This document shows positions 43,560 to 55,070 of a stretch of DNA of 64,000 bases, piece by piece (the stretch's first letter is position 1; each line of letters begins with the position of its first letter). The position numbers were made by a program, and so were the translations under genes. The DNA comes from Toxorhynchites rutilus septentrionalis. Lineage: Eukaryota; Arthropoda; Insecta; Diptera; Culicidae. The notes under the pieces are model-generated. The model did no database searches and was not told the DNA's origin. It saw nothing but the letters and a program-made list of their open reading frames with translations. The stretch is from contig NC_073745.1 of NCBI RefSeq assembly GCF_029784135.1, forward strand, positions 65,463,210-65,527,209, written 5' to 3'.

Positions 43560-44343
43560 TTTGCTCTTTGGCATAAATTGACATACATAAAATCATGAGA
43601 GGGTTGAATTTCCTCACCCATGTTGTCATTCGGATATAGTTACTATTCCACTGTATTGATTTTGTTTGTAATCAAGCTGATTAATTCTGATACGTTTATG
43701 CCAACGCTATTAAAACTTTATCGTATCATAGCGAGAAATTACTTTATTTCCGCCCAAGACATTGGATGCTGTAAATATTGGCACTGCCTGCAATTAGCCC
43801 AGCTCGCGTAACCAATAATCGCCTTCAGTAAATCACCGGGGCTCCGATTCATTCTAGGATTTTCCTAGGCAACGCGTCCTCCAAAATTCCCCACACCGCA
43901 TGGGAAAATGAAAAATGCTCGATGGAGACGAAACTCCAACTGAGTTACAGCATCATCATCATCACCATCACCATCAGCAACATCGTCACACACATACAGA
44001 AGTTAGCTAGCGAGAGGGAACACAAGGAAGAAAACAAGAAATAGGGCCAACCCTGCAAAACTAGGTCATGGTTCTCGTCCTAAATCAACGCCGTCGTTTA
44101 TTTGCACTCGTGTGGCATTCTATTCTGTATGTCTTGTTTTTTTCCTTCTTCTAGCCGCTGAATTTTCCGCTAACAATATTATCACAAGATTTGAGAGAAA
44201 GTGTGGGCACGTGTGCAGATGGATATGTGTTTAAAGGATGTGGTTTCCATGCATGTCATCAAAAGCAAAACGAGCCTCGCGATTTATATATACATATCTG
44301 TTCCTCCTTCTGCACAAAAAAGATAAATTATTCAATTTAACGC
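43560..44343. other. No repeat recognised; possible 3' UTR of the minus-strand exon
   Basis: About 780 bp without TE signatures. On the minus strand it would follow the candidate terminal exon at 44344-44485. AATAAA lies on the minus strand near 44099 (plus-strand GTTTATTTG), about 245 nt past the stop. Confidence 0.3.
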
Positions 44344-44485
44344 CTAATTATCACAATTATAATTTTGAATAAACACGCTTCTCGCTATGATGCAGCCCGA
44401 ATTATTCGGTGGTGTTGTTCCGTCGCTTTTGCTTGCCAGTTCTAGAGGCGGACCGTTGTCCGCTGATGTCACGCCGGATGCTTTG
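44344..44485 (-). CDS. Candidate terminal coding exon of a host gene
   Basis: Preceded on the minus strand by a strong 3' splice site (TATTTTTTTTTATGTTGCAG, last base 44486). In the phase left by the candidate exon at 61689-61861, translation is KASGVTSADNGPPLELASKS... to a TAG at 44344-44346. A second frame is also open to a TAA at 44402. Codon choice is GC-ending and unlike the TE-rich surroundings. No protein family was recognised. No transcript evidence exists here, so this is a hypothesis. Confidence 0.33.
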
Positions 44486-45295
44486 CTGCAACATAAAAAA
44501 AAATAGCATTCAATATGGTCATATACCTTCCGAAACGACGAACAGGACTCGATTTTTTAATTGATTCCCGTCCTCACAAACCCGAACGCAAACAGCTGCA
44601 CAATGATGACAAAAAATCGGATTTCCGGATATCACACAAGGTGGCGCTAATAGAGTCTACCTGGATTCGAACCGTAATTTAGGTCACTGACACATTTAAA
44701 ATTCAATTCGTTCGTTCTTGTGTTGTTTTTTTTTCCTTTTTTCCATCAAGTTCGGTCGGTTGGCCATTGGCAGCACTGAAACTATTGGGCGCCAAACAGT
44801 CCGGCAACACACAAACGCATGCCGGCAGAGAGGGGCAGCAAAGGCCAGCGGCGTTGACTTCGTCATCTGGTGCCAAGTTCTAGCCGAACGTACAAAGGCT
44901 AGTGTGTGTGTGTGTGTGTGTTTTTATGTTAATGACGGATTGGAGCCGAGAATAATGGAAATTGATGGGTTGTTGTGTGTTGATGATGTTCGATTTCGTC
45001 TGATTCGTTTCAATCCGATGGATTTGGGGACTAGCTATGTGGGATTACTCGAATCGGAGAATCTTGCCGACGCAGATAAGTTCGACGGATTTTTGGCTTC
45101 CTAGCACAATACTTTCATGCAAAAAAACTTCAAATTGGAATTATATATGCTATTAACTAGATTTCAGAATGTTCAGTGAAAGTAAAGTTCTTAAGTATTT
45201 GAGCGGAATAAAATTCAAATTTCAATTACATCTGGTAAAATTGTTAGTAAAATTTATCAAATTTGGTGTATCTTCAACAAATGTTATATAAGGTT
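44486..45295. other. Unique sequence, (GT)n microsatellite, no supported gene
   Basis: A plus-strand ORF of 128 codons (44718-45104) crosses a (GT)10 run at 44901-44920 as VCVCVC and has no recognisable domain, so it is not called. No inverted repeats or TSDs were seen. Confidence 0.35.
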
Positions 45296-45299
45296 TAAT

Positions 45300-45490
45300 T
45301 AAAAACAGGAAGTGATCTGGAAGTATCTGTGGTATAACCGCAAGATTGACGTAGAACTATCGTTGATTTAGTGATCATTTGTTTGAAGTTGAATCTGAAT
45401 CCATTCCGAATGAATGAATATATGAATATTTGGTGGACTTCGAAAACGAGAGCGTTACGTTGCAGGCAGAAGGTTTTATGCATCCAATAT
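45300..45490. repeat. GACGTAG-family unit C, left end
   Basis: AAAAACAGGAAGTG...GTGGTATAACCGCAAGATTGAC, GTAGAACTATCGTTGATTTA and AGGTTTTATGCATCCAATAT parallel 37700-37890 closely. The matching right end may be the palindrome at 48893, which would make a unit of about 3.6 kb including the MITE at 47349-48404. Confidence 0.65.
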
Positions 45491-46270
45491 TGGATACGAA
45501 ATTATTCTACTGATGGGGAAGAATAATCTTCAGTTGTATAGTTAAATGAACGTTGGATGTGGATCGATGAATGGAACTTTCGAAATGTTAGATATTCTCC
45601 TTCAAACCTCTTGTTGTTTTGTGCTGTTGTCTTGAAGTCAGCTGCTGATTGAACGGACAGTTTAAAAGATTAAGGGTAAAATGGTTCAAGCTACTTTTTT
45701 GTGACTTATTTTTACTTATATATTTTCTTTCTTTTTTATATGTTTTTTTAACGTTATTTAGTTTAGAAAGCTATGTTTTGTATACTTCATGAATGATTGG
45801 ACAGCTTTGCTTTTTTCTTGTTTTCTGAAATGATAAACAGGGGAGTGGTAACTTTGTATACCAGTCATATTGCTCCATTCTGTTCGTATTCTTCATGTGA
45901 CACATAACATGAAATTTACTAAACAAATTAGCTAAACAATTAAAACCTTTCTAGTTATTATAATTTTTTGTCTTTTATATTTAATTCTTCACTTCTTTTC
46001 ATTCGTTTTATTGTGCTCTTATCGTTTCAAATTAGCAAAGACTTGCAAAGTTTTTGCAATTTTTGATAAGCAATGTAATTCCATCCTAGAAACATTTTCG
46101 TCTATGATTTTGTGTGCACACGTTGCGTTTTGGCTGAACAATTATAACCATGCATCCAGTGATTAATCAGATGAAATCACTATTCTTCACTATTAATCAT
46201 CCAGTATCAATTTTCGATGTTAAAATCTCTTCCGATTTTACAAAACAGGAGTGGTGTGTTCGCCCAGCAG
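45491..46270. other. No feature recognised
   Basis: About 780 bp of A/T-rich sequence that could be the interior of GACGTAG unit C. No gene is supported. Confidence 0.3.
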
Positions 46271-46420
46271 AGATGCCATGTTTGAAGAGACAAGACATGT
46301 CTTCATTTTGAAGACATTTGACTCACTGTGAAGTCATTTGATTTTGTGAAGACATTTTGATGGCATTATGAAATATGTGAGAACATTTCAGTATGTGAAT
46401 TTTTAAGAGATATTATTTCC
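46268..46420. repeat. Possible hAT-type end with repeated GAAGACAT
   Basis: CAGAGATGCCATGTTTGAAG is followed by at least four GAAGACAT/GAAGTCAT words in 100 bp, as in subterminal regions of hAT elements. The second end and a target duplication were not found. Confidence 0.35.
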
Positions 46421-46833
46421 ATAAAATTCCAGCTATTGGCCGAAAATATCATCAAAAGAAGTAGGGCTTTTTTCTCAGTGTCATTCGCTCGCCTTTTCAT
46501 CAGTGTCACTTTGTAAGTACTCTGTCTGCTTTCAATGGATATTCGTTCGTCCGGGTTTCAACTGTATCCTTCTGCTTCTTTCAATCCGCTCGTTGTATTC
46601 GTCTACGCAAGCTACGAACGTTCAATCTTCTCTCCTCTCCAGATGTCATTTCAAACCCAGGTTCTTTCGTCATCATGCACATTCAAGTCAAAAGTATAAG
46701 GATCTGAGCCTAGGGGTACGGACGGAAGATTAATATAGGACTGTGATTGTTCAGAACAGTTGTTTTCTTAAATGTATTTTTTTTTCATTGTTCAGAAATC
46801 TGTTAGTTTAACTCTTTTGAAACTCCAAATAGT

Positions 46834-46852
46834 AGTCCTGAAAAGGGCCGTT
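46834..46852 (-). promoter_or_regulatory. Degenerate histone-type 3' stem-loop motif
   Basis: Minus strand AACGGCCCTTTTCAGGACT. The loop TTTC and the flanking CCT/AGG pairs match the replication-dependent histone mRNA stem-loop, but one stem position is mismatched (C opposite A) and one is G-U. No histone coding sequence lies upstream, so it is a relic or a coincidence. Confidence 0.3.
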
Positions 46853-46859
46853 TGTTATA

Positions 46860-47340
46860 CTCATAACCATCAAACGGTTTATAATGAACAAAAAAAGGAA
46901 ACAAGCTTCTAGTAGGAAGTTCAAGTTGTGGTGGATACCGAACTGAAACGCGAGGCGCGCATCGAACGCGATCGAGTCAGCATAAAGCGCAATCAATAAA
47001 TATAACAATCAAATTCAAAGAAAAGCGCGATTAATAAATGAACTAATCACGTCAGCATAAAGTGCGATAACGACACCCGCGCGGCAGTCGATAGAGATTA
47101 TGCTAAGAACGGATGAAATTAAATAAACAGCATAAGACGTCGCCGTTCAATAAAAAGCGCGACTTATGCTGAAGATGCAAAAAGGGTAACGTAGCCATCG
47201 CCCAAGATTAGGGAACCAATGTCAACATTGAATTTAATAAAATGAGTTGAATCTAAACCACGAACTAGTAAAGACGTTCTACACCAATCATTAATATCAC
47301 AGTCCGTCGAATAAAGTTAAAACAAACTGTCTAACTGAAA
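46860..47340. other. Degenerate repeats of CAGCATAAAGCGC; no gene
   Basis: Words GTCAGCATAAAGCGC, AAAGCGCGATTAATAAA, GTCAGCATAAAGTGCG, AACAGCATAAGAC and AAAAGCGCGACTTATGCTGA recur between 46975 and 47175 in direct and inverted orientation. No family was recognised. Confidence 0.4.
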
Positions 47341-47348
47341 ATGATTAA

Positions 47349-48404
47349 AGTGAAGGTGGAAGCTAGCCGCAAATGGCTGCCACAATGGCGCTCATTTCTT
47401 GCATCTCCCTCCCTTACACCTCGCCAGAAAATCAATAATTTTGCGAAACAGTGTGAAGAATATGATCGTTTGCACACACTTCCCACCAAGTAATATCAAC
47501 CAAAATCTGATCGATTACTCATCAAATATTAAATTTTTATTTGCCGTCGCAATGTATAGTGGAAAACGTCGTAAAACTCGAGCTAAAAGATAACTTTTCA
47601 TTTTTCAATTTTCCGCAATGGTTTTGTTTGTACGGGTGAATACATCGTTACTTTTTCGACACTGATGCCAGACAAAATCATCGAAACAGCTATTAAAACC
47701 ATTTAATAAAATGTTATTCCTGAGTCATAGCGTTTCATGTCATGAAAATCAATAGAATAACAATAGTTGATATCAATACAATTATTATTTTCACGTTTAA
47801 TTGGTCTATAATGTAAGTATTAGCAACTTTAACATTGGTTAAGAAAGTTGTATTGCAAAGCACGGAACACTGCCACGGCTGCTCATGCTTTAAAAAATTG
47901 TAAACGGAAAAGTATTACATTCAATCAAAATGACTCGGCCAACGAAGAGAAGGATTAAGGCTCTCCAACGTGAATATGTGAAAACAATACGATCAACGAA
48001 GGAAAATATGAGGGAATTATCAACATCGAGTTACTGTGCGGAAAAACTTGTTAATACCAAAAGAGCCCCAATTCGCATGTGTCATAAATTTGCTCATGTT
48101 ACGCTCGCGTATAATCAGAATTTTACTTCATATGCAAACACACCTTCTATGTATATTTATATTTGCAATTGTTCATCGGAACACATCGTTCATACATTTT
48201 ACTTCAGTATTGAATTGTTATTTTTTCAAATGTATTCTGAGACTCGTGTCAGTGTAGCGCCACACAGTCTGATAAATGAATAGATCTATTTACGTACAAA
48301 GATCAAAACAAACGAAATAAATAGCTCTTCTCTCACAAACACAATTACCCATTTTTACACGTGGTTTTGCCTATACTACTACAAAGGCTTGCTTCCACCT
48401 CACC
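47349..48404. mobile_element. TTAA-flanked MITE, 1056 bp
   Basis: Flanked by TTAA (47345-47348, 48405-48408). The ends are AGTGAAGGTGGAAGCTAGCC and, inverted, GGTGAGGTGGAAGCAAGCC, about 17 of 20 matching. The 117-codon plus-strand ORF at 47930-48283 has no recognised domain. It may be a relative of known TTAA-targeting mosquito MITEs; family assignment is not certain. Confidence 0.55.
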
Positions 48405-48884
48405 TTAATGAATATCAAGGTGAAGTCAGTGATGAAGTATATGTGGATCGGTAAACAAAAAAAATATATATATATATCGTCATTGAATATGAATTTTTGG
48501 GGAAGAAACAAAAAAACAAATTGAAAATACCTACGTTTTCGTGATTCGTGATTCGTGATACATTCGAAAAAGGTCTTGCTAATTTGTTTGATAGAACGAA
48601 TTATTGCATATTATTGCATTTTGTGTTGCATACAACATTCATGGGAACGAAGTTGAAATGATTTACCTTCGCATCCGCTCGCAAAACATACCTCTTTTAT
48701 TCGTTAAATAGCTCACTTGTTTTATTATTTTCAATGTTGATGTCTCAGGCGAAAAAAAATAGCTGGATAAATTTGCCGTCTAATGGTATATATTATAACA
48801 TATATCGTAAGATCAATTCTGCGTAATATGCATTTGAAAACTCATAATAAACGTTACATTTTTCGCAGAGCGACCTCCCTATAT

Positions 48885-48915
48885 AAAAATCAAAGACGTA
48901 GTCCTACGCCAAAAA
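48885..48915. repeat. GACGTAG-family right end
   Basis: AAAGACGTAGTCCTACGCCAAAAA, preceded by CCCTATATAAAAATC, matches the right ends at 38790, 51300 and 57195. It possibly closes unit C. Confidence 0.55.
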
Positions 48916-49039
48916 TGAAGGTTATTCATACTCAAGCCTAAACACTTGTTTACTTTTTTCCTAGTAATCAACGGAGACTTTTGTCTTGCCTTTTTCAAAC
49001 CTTTATCACATGTACATGTATATAAAATCCACATGTATA

Positions 49040-49330
49040 TAGGATAAGTGTACCAATTATGAAGGAAATATTTCACCAACTTGCAGAAATTGACGAATAA
49101 ATACTCTATTTCAGTTCAAAAGTATAGAAAAGTATACTTTTTCTAGCAGAATTCAAGTTTTTGAAGATTCTCAAAGATATTTCGATGATCAATTGACTAA
49201 ATTGTATAAAAAACATGTTTGAAAACGTCTCTTTCATGGTAATAGCGTTCCTGGAGTTTTGTGATAAGTGTACCTATTATGGAAATAGTCGGTGTCACAT
49301 GGAAAAGTGTTAATAGTGTTAATAAGTGCT
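49040..49330. repeat. ATAAGTGTACC repeat pair
   Basis: GGATAAGTGTACCAATTATG (49043) and TGATAAGTGTACCTATTATG (49261) are direct repeats about 218 bp apart. No coding content is seen. This looks like part of a dispersed repeat of unknown type. Confidence 0.4.
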
Positions 49331-49509
49331 TTTAAACAAAACTATGACTCTAAATCTTATTCTTAGTATGCAAAATATGGCGTTAATTATACACTCGACG
49401 AAACATTATGGGAACGGAGCGCGAAATAGAATTTTTTAAGGCCCGGTGTGGCGGGTTCAAAAAATCGATTTTTTACATTATTCGGAAGAAAAACATCTTT
49501 AAAATATAC

Positions 49510-51317
49510 TCAAAAATTATAGGAGGTTGTGTCCAAGATACGACCGCATTGTTGACGTAGAACTACGCTGTTATTTTATATAAGTCGCTTGTTTATACCT
49601 TCGGATATTATTCTATAATGTTGTGAAATTTTAGAAACAACTGCTTAGTAGAATAATCTCTGAAATGATTTTTTCATTGTAGAATCAGTTGACGATGATT
49701 GATTAATGATTCATTCTTGTCCTCGCAAAACAATCGTATGTCGCAATTTATTTCATGTCAATGCATTGAAAATTTACCTCGAAAGCTATTCCGGTGGCCT
49801 TTTTCGAAATTGACATAGACTCGGCTACAGTCGATTATATACATGTTGCACCAGCACCATTATTCCATATCTCATAACTACATCAACATATCTTTGGCAC
49901 CCCATGTAAACAACAACAATGACGACACTTGCAAGTATCAAATATCATGCTACATGTTATTTAGTATTGCCTTGAAGGAATCGCACCTCTAGAAATGTTC
50001 GTACAAACTAAGCGTAAACCAAGCGCCAAACAAGCGTTCACCATAGCATGCATACAGAGCCATACATTGGTGGCTTGAAACTAGTAGCAATATAAACATT
50101 TCTCATCATTTTGCAGTAGCAATGCTTCATTATGATCAATATTAGCACAAATGCAATCCTAGTTGAAGGCAGTTTTGCTACTGGCACGCGAACCCAAATA
50201 ACTTATAACATTCCAGTAAGACATTCAAGATGCTTGGTATTCCCAAATAATCTTTTGGTGCACAACCTCAACGTCTGCTTCGCCATAACGTCAGTTTAAT
50301 GCATTGATGCATTCTCAAAGGTACCAACGAAGCCCTTATGAAGACGGAAAATAAACAATGTTAACTGCTTGGAAAAAGACTGAATTATGCCACACAGCTT
50401 GTACACTGCTGTAACACCCATCGATGCGAATTCGCTGATGAGTTTGTCAAGAGCGACCGCCTTCACCACCAGCGGGGGGAGCTCGATTTTGGTTGCTACC
50501 TGGGCGTTTACATTTTCGACCGACGCGCCGAAATCGCCGACTTCGTTGTTGTTCGGTGCGGTGTCACATTCGCGAAGGCTCGGTTCAGTGCGAGCGCTTT
50601 TCACTGCACCAACACCGCGTGCATCATTAGATGACGCTTACCTCGAAATTTTATTGCCCCTGGCAATGCGTTCGTTTTTTGTAGGGCTCGAGCCTGCCTT
50701 CCTCTTCTTCTTGCTCATCGCACACTACGCGAAGCGTCCAATTTATGACGCGGAAAGAAGAACACACGATACGAATAACGCGAAAAACGAACAGAAAAAT
50801 CAAACGACGATTTCCAAGTTGGATTACCACTGATGGGGTCCAATCTTAAATCGAAGCGCAGCGAAAGCAAAGTGAACTGGATTACTCAACAGTCCGATGC
50901 CGAATGAAAGTTTGCCTCAGCGAGATAAACTGTTTATACTTAATGCAAGTATTCCCCTTCATTCTTCTTCTTTTCCTTTGTTCACGGAGACTTTAAATCT
51001 TACTATTTCCCCTCCGTTGGTCGTCGATAAGTTGCTCGTTAATGATATCTCTGTTCGGGAAAGCACTGAAATGGACAGAACAAATGTATGGGAAAATAGA
51101 AACACTTAAAGTTTTCATGAATTTTAACCATTTACTAACCAGGGAATTCTAATGTATGGCATATTAAACAAATCTTACGGAATTTCCGATTCGTTTAGTA
51201 TGTAAATCGCCAAAATCCGTTCGCGGCCAAAATAGTTATTAACGTTAACTTTATTTCATAAAAACGTGACCTGTTTTCTGATTTGACACCCTTAATGAAA
51301 GACGTAGTTCTACGTCA
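49510..51317. repeat. GACGTAG-family unit D, 1.8 kb
   Basis: Starts AAAATTATAGGAGGTTGTGT and TTGACGTAGAACTACGCTGT, and ends AAAGACGTAGTTCTACGTCA at about 51315. The first 900 bp parallel unit A (19.5-21.3 kb). Compared with unit A it has extra internal sequence at about 50385-50905 that carries a gag-like ORF in reverse orientation; after it, similarity to unit A resumes for a few words (TTTGCCTCAGC). A SINE is inserted right at its 3' end. Confidence 0.65.
50296..50718 (-). pseudogene. ORF1 (gag-like) N-terminal fragment of a Jockey-type LINE
   Basis: Starts MSKKKRKAGSSPTKNERIAR at 50718, meets one in-frame TAA after about 26 codons, then reads on (SARTEPSLRECD...). It reaches IELPPLVVKAVALDKLISEF and GVTAVYKLCGI, the segment that precedes the RRM-like region in ORF1 proteins of Jockey-group elements. 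The conserved block ends there and the rest of the element is absent. The region 50719-50850 may be its 5' UTR. Confidence 0.55.
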
Positions 51318-51331
51318 AAAATTTCAGACCG

Positions 51332-51494
51332 GAGGCGATCCGGCGTAGTGGTAACATCCATGCCTCTCACGCTAAAGGTCACGAGTTCAATTCTCACTCC
51401 CGACATTCTTCCAAAAATGGAAGTAAAAGTGACGAACCAGCCAAATGAGTTGAAAGTCACTATAATACAGATATAAAAAAAAAAAAAAAAAAAA
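51332..51494 (+). mobile_element. Feilai-like tRNA-derived SINE, 9-bp target duplication
   Basis: 163 bp including a 21-A tail, flanked by TTCAGACCG (51323-51331 and 51495-51503). A-box region GGCGTAGTGGTAACA, B-box region GAGTTCAATTC, then GGAAGTAAAAGTGACGAACC and AAGTCACTATAATACAGATA before the tail. This matches my recollection of the Aedes Feilai family and supports the mosquito assignment. Confidence 0.85.
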
Positions 51495-51503
51495 TTCAGA
51501 CCG

Positions 51504-51740
51504 AAAATCTAAATATTTTTAAAGTTATAGCTAATATAAGAGAGCGCGCGAGTAGTGTGTATGAAAGCGTGTGACACGTCAGCAGCAACTGTTCTGACCG
51601 TACCCTTTGTTAATGTCCCTTATATAGATTCTACCAAACCTTTAGACTTACAAGGACGAAATATAAGATTTTTTTTTCAGCAACTATCGAGCATATCATC
51701 AGTAAACGTTTTTCACTAGACGAATACAGACTGCTCCAAA
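51504..51740. other. No feature recognised
   Basis: A/T-rich spacer between the SINE and the Mutator-like relic. It could contain the 5' end of the latter, but no inverted repeat was identified. Confidence 0.3.
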
Positions 51741-52775
51741 ATGGGAAACAAGCGCTTTAGTGGATTTCGGCACGAGAATAAATGTGGAAAAAAGAGAGCA
51801 TTTCAAGGAAATCAATTTACTGCAGAAGTTGATACTGATTTTGTGAGTACAAGCGCAGAAAAACTGAAAGATAATAGTTACTTTGAAGTAAACAATGACT
51901 CTAGTTTCAAGTACGTTAGTTTCGCTTTGATGTTTGGTGCCTTAGAATCGGAGTTAAAATGTAAACTTTGCAACAGTGATATTAATTTTTTGAAAAATTC
52001 ACCTAGTGGATTAGGGTTTAAATTATGTGTAAAGTGTTTGTGCCGAGAATATCTGATTGATTCGTGTCCAATGATCAAAAATGCGTATGAAATTAACTGA
52101 CGATTTACTTATATGATGCGGTTGCTTGGCGTCGGTCATGTTGGAATTAATCTTTTTTGCTCGATGATGGATTTAAATATTTTTCATTTTTCATTTCAAG
52201 TCTCTCTATTATCAAGTGGTAGAGTAAATAAGCATCGCTGTTGAATCTGTTGTTGATATTGTGCTCAAAAAAGCAATGAAGGAAGAGAACGAAAAGAACG
52301 TGGCAGAAGGTTTCCTGGAAAATTACTTGACTGTTTTTGGAGATCGTTCGTGGACTAAGGGAGGTTTTTCTCTTGGGCATTTTAGTATTTACAGTATTTA
52401 AACGATGATCACAAAGATGAATGCACAGCAAACCACGAGGGCAGTAGTGGTAAAATGGAAGTCAACGGGATTTCGGAAATGTTCAAACGTTCTCTGCAGC
52501 GTTATGGTGTTAAGTATGTGAGGTACAATGGAGAAGGGGACAGTAAAACCCATAAAAATTTGAAAAAGATGGCTGCAAAAGAGAGGAGCACCGAAGAAAG
52601 TGCTCCGAAAAAACGTAGGACAAAGAGAGACTCGTCAACCAGCGCTGAGCAACCAAAACCCAAATCGTTGCAATTGACTAATAAGATTATGTTAAAAATG
52701 TCTACGTACTACGGTTTGGCAATCACCAGAAACTTTCAATCTCTCGAAGAAATGAAGAAAGCCGTATGGGCTACA
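51741..52775 (+). pseudogene. Mutator-like (MULE) transposase relic
   Basis: Begins MGNKRFSGFRHENKCGKK and is open to 52100, with a Cys-rich zinc-binding segment (CKLCNSDINFLKN, FKLCVKCLCREYLIDSCP). Broken frames follow: MRLLGVGHVGINLFC, KKAMKEENEKNVAEGFLENY and DDHKDECTANHEGSSGKMEV. A 52455-52780 ORF then carries MFKRSLQRYGVKYVRYNGEG and DSKTHKN, the position of the catalytic GDGDSKT motif with Asp changed to Glu. LTNKIMLKMSTYYGLAITRN and MKKAVWATS follow. The C-terminus is cut by the LINE at about 52775. Internal deletions are evident between these blocks. Confidence 0.72.
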
Positions 52776-55070
52776 TCCTACGATTCGGTTTCCATAGAAA
52801 TTCTGTCAGACAATCTGAACAGATGTGGACTTCCTGGAATTTTGAATAACTTCTTGTACAATTTGTTGTCAGAAAAGAAAATGAGCTTCACCCTCGGACA
52901 ACTGACAACTTCCAGAAATAGTTATAAGGCTCATGTCTCAGCCCCCTTCTTTATAATTTTTATGTGAAAGATATTGACAGTTGTTTGGCAGAACAATGTA
53001 CGCTAAGACAGCTTGCAGATGATGGTGTGGTTTCCGTCAGAGGTCCCCGTGCCGATCACTTGCAAAGACCATTGCATAATTCCCTAGATAACTTCCTGGG
53101 CAAGGAACTTAGGGATCGAATTCTCGCCGCCGAAAACCGAACTGGTAGTGTTTACTCGAAAGTGGTTCCCAGCCCAATTGCAACTTAAGCTTTTGGGTAG
53201 AAGCATTACCCACTCGTTGATCTTCAAGTACCTTGGTGTCTGGTTTGATTCAAAATGCACTTGGAGTACCTACATTACGTATCTGAAGCATAAATGTCAA
53301 AAGAGGGTCAACTTTCTCCGCTCGATTTTCGGCACGTGGTGGGGAGCTCATCCGGGAGATCTCATAACGCTTTGTAAAACAACTATTCTATCTATTCTTG
53401 AGTATGGCTCTTTCTGCTTTCTCTCAGCAGCTAAAAGTCACCTTCTAAAATTGGAACGAATTCAATACCATTGTCTGCGTATAGCTCTCGGCTGTATGCA
53501 CTCAATGCATAACATGAGTCTCGAGGTTCTGGCAGGAGTAACTCTTCTATAGAACCGATTCTGGGAACTTTTTCTCAGAATACTGATGAAATGCGGAGTC
53601 TCGAACACACTTGAAACTTGATTTGAAAACTTTGAAAAAATTCTTCATCTAAATACACAATCTCGGTTTATGAGAATTTATCACCACTATATTTCGTCAG
53701 ATATTTGTCTTCCATCGTTTACTCCAGACCGTGTTCACTTCACCATCAGCAGTTCCTCAATTGAATACGATCTGTCGATGAAACAAGCAACTCTTGGTAT
53801 TTCAGATCAGCTTCGATCAACTTTCATTCCCCGTAGTTTTAACCGAGAGTACCAAAAAGTCAATTGCATGAACAAGATACTTCACTGATGGATCTCGCCT
53901 CAATGGATCCACTGGCTTTGGTGTTTTCAATAAAAATTCGTGCGCCTTCCGTAAACTGCAGGAACCTTGTTCCGTTTATGTTGCTTTGCTGGCAGCAATC
54001 AACTTCGTATTGGGGATGATCTCCAACAAGCCTGCAGATCATTACTTCATTTTCTCGGTTAGTCTCAGTTCGCTTGAGGCTCTCCAGTCGATGAAAACTA
54101 GTAGGCACCCATCTCGTTTCCTCACAAAACTGAGGCAGCAGATGAGTGCACTGATCGAAAGATCTTATAAGATAAACTTTGTATGGGTTCCCTCTCATTG
54201 CTCAATTCCTGGCAATGAGAACGCGGACATTCTCGCAAAGGTGGGTGCCCAGGAAGGCGAATTGTTTGATAGACAGATTTTATACGATGAACTTTTCCAA
54301 TTACTGCGTCAGAGTTCCTCTTGAGATGGCAAACCGATTGGGACACTGGAAGTTTTGGGCGGTGGTTATATTCAATTATTCCAAATGTTTCTTCGAGAGC
54401 GTGGTTCAAAGGTTTGGACGTAAGTCGTGACTTCATTCGTGTAATGACTAGACTATGTACAACCACTACTTTTTAGATGTGCATCTCCACAGAATAAATC
54501 TTGTTCAAAGCAATGTCTGTCGGTGTGGAAACGATTACGATGGCATTGATCATGCAGTTTGGCAATGTACGGATAATTACGCAGCCAGAGAGTACCATTT
54601 GAATGCCCTTGAGGCCCAAGGAAGACAATCCTATGTTCCTGTTAGAGACGTGCTGGGAGCTCGCGACATCTGCTATATGCAGTTGATCTCTATGTTTGTG
54701 AAACGGTCTAGTATAAGAATTTAATGCTTTTGTGTTTTTTTCTTTTTCGTTATTAGTTTGTTTGTTTCGTTCCCATATCTCACCGTCGCCCACCCTTGAC
54801 AGATAGTCGAACACCAGATGTTATCCCTGGTCGTTATGCACGATGCTACAGTGCGTGCGGAAACTCTCGGTTGAGACAACGAAACCGCATATCCATATCC
54901 CTAACCTGAGTAGTCCCACAAAAATGGTTGCCCCTCTAACCTCGAGTAAACCGCGAAGAATCGCTCAAAACCTACTAAACATAGATTTAAGTTGAAATCT
55001 TGCGGAGCCGCTAAATCTTGAATTAGCTTATGCGATTGAGCCTTACAAATGAATGAATTGGAGAAAAAAA
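52776..55070 (+). pseudogene. 5'-truncated, decayed I-group LINE ORF2 with 3' UTR
   Basis: Closely related to ORF2 at 2122-5805. RT pieces: SYDSVSIEILSDNLNRCGLP, CTLRQLADDGVVSV (same LADD box), FKYLGVWFDSKCTW, GTWWGAHPGDLITL, HCLRIALGCM. RNase H pieces: ADHYFIFSVSLSSLEAL, FVWVPSHCSIPGNENADILA. C-terminal zinc cluster: CRCGNDYDGIDHAVWQC. At least five frame changes and an internal deletion near 53100 are present. The 3' UTR from 54724 ends GAATTGGAGAAAAAAAA at about 55070. Endonuclease and ORF1 are missing. Confidence 0.9.

Noticed and set aside
44640..44700. tRNA or SINE suggested by GGATTCGAACC (B box on the minus strand)
   Set aside because: No A box, acceptor stem or poly(A) found at the expected distances.
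44718..45104. 128-codon plus-strand ORF as a gene
   Set aside because: Crosses a (GT)n run, no known domain, and overlaps likely intron; support too weak.
50558..50720. 38-nt intron (GTAAGC...GTGCAG) removing the TAA in the gag-like ORF
   Set aside because: Shorter than known insect introns and the join would shift the frame; a simple nonsense change explains it better.
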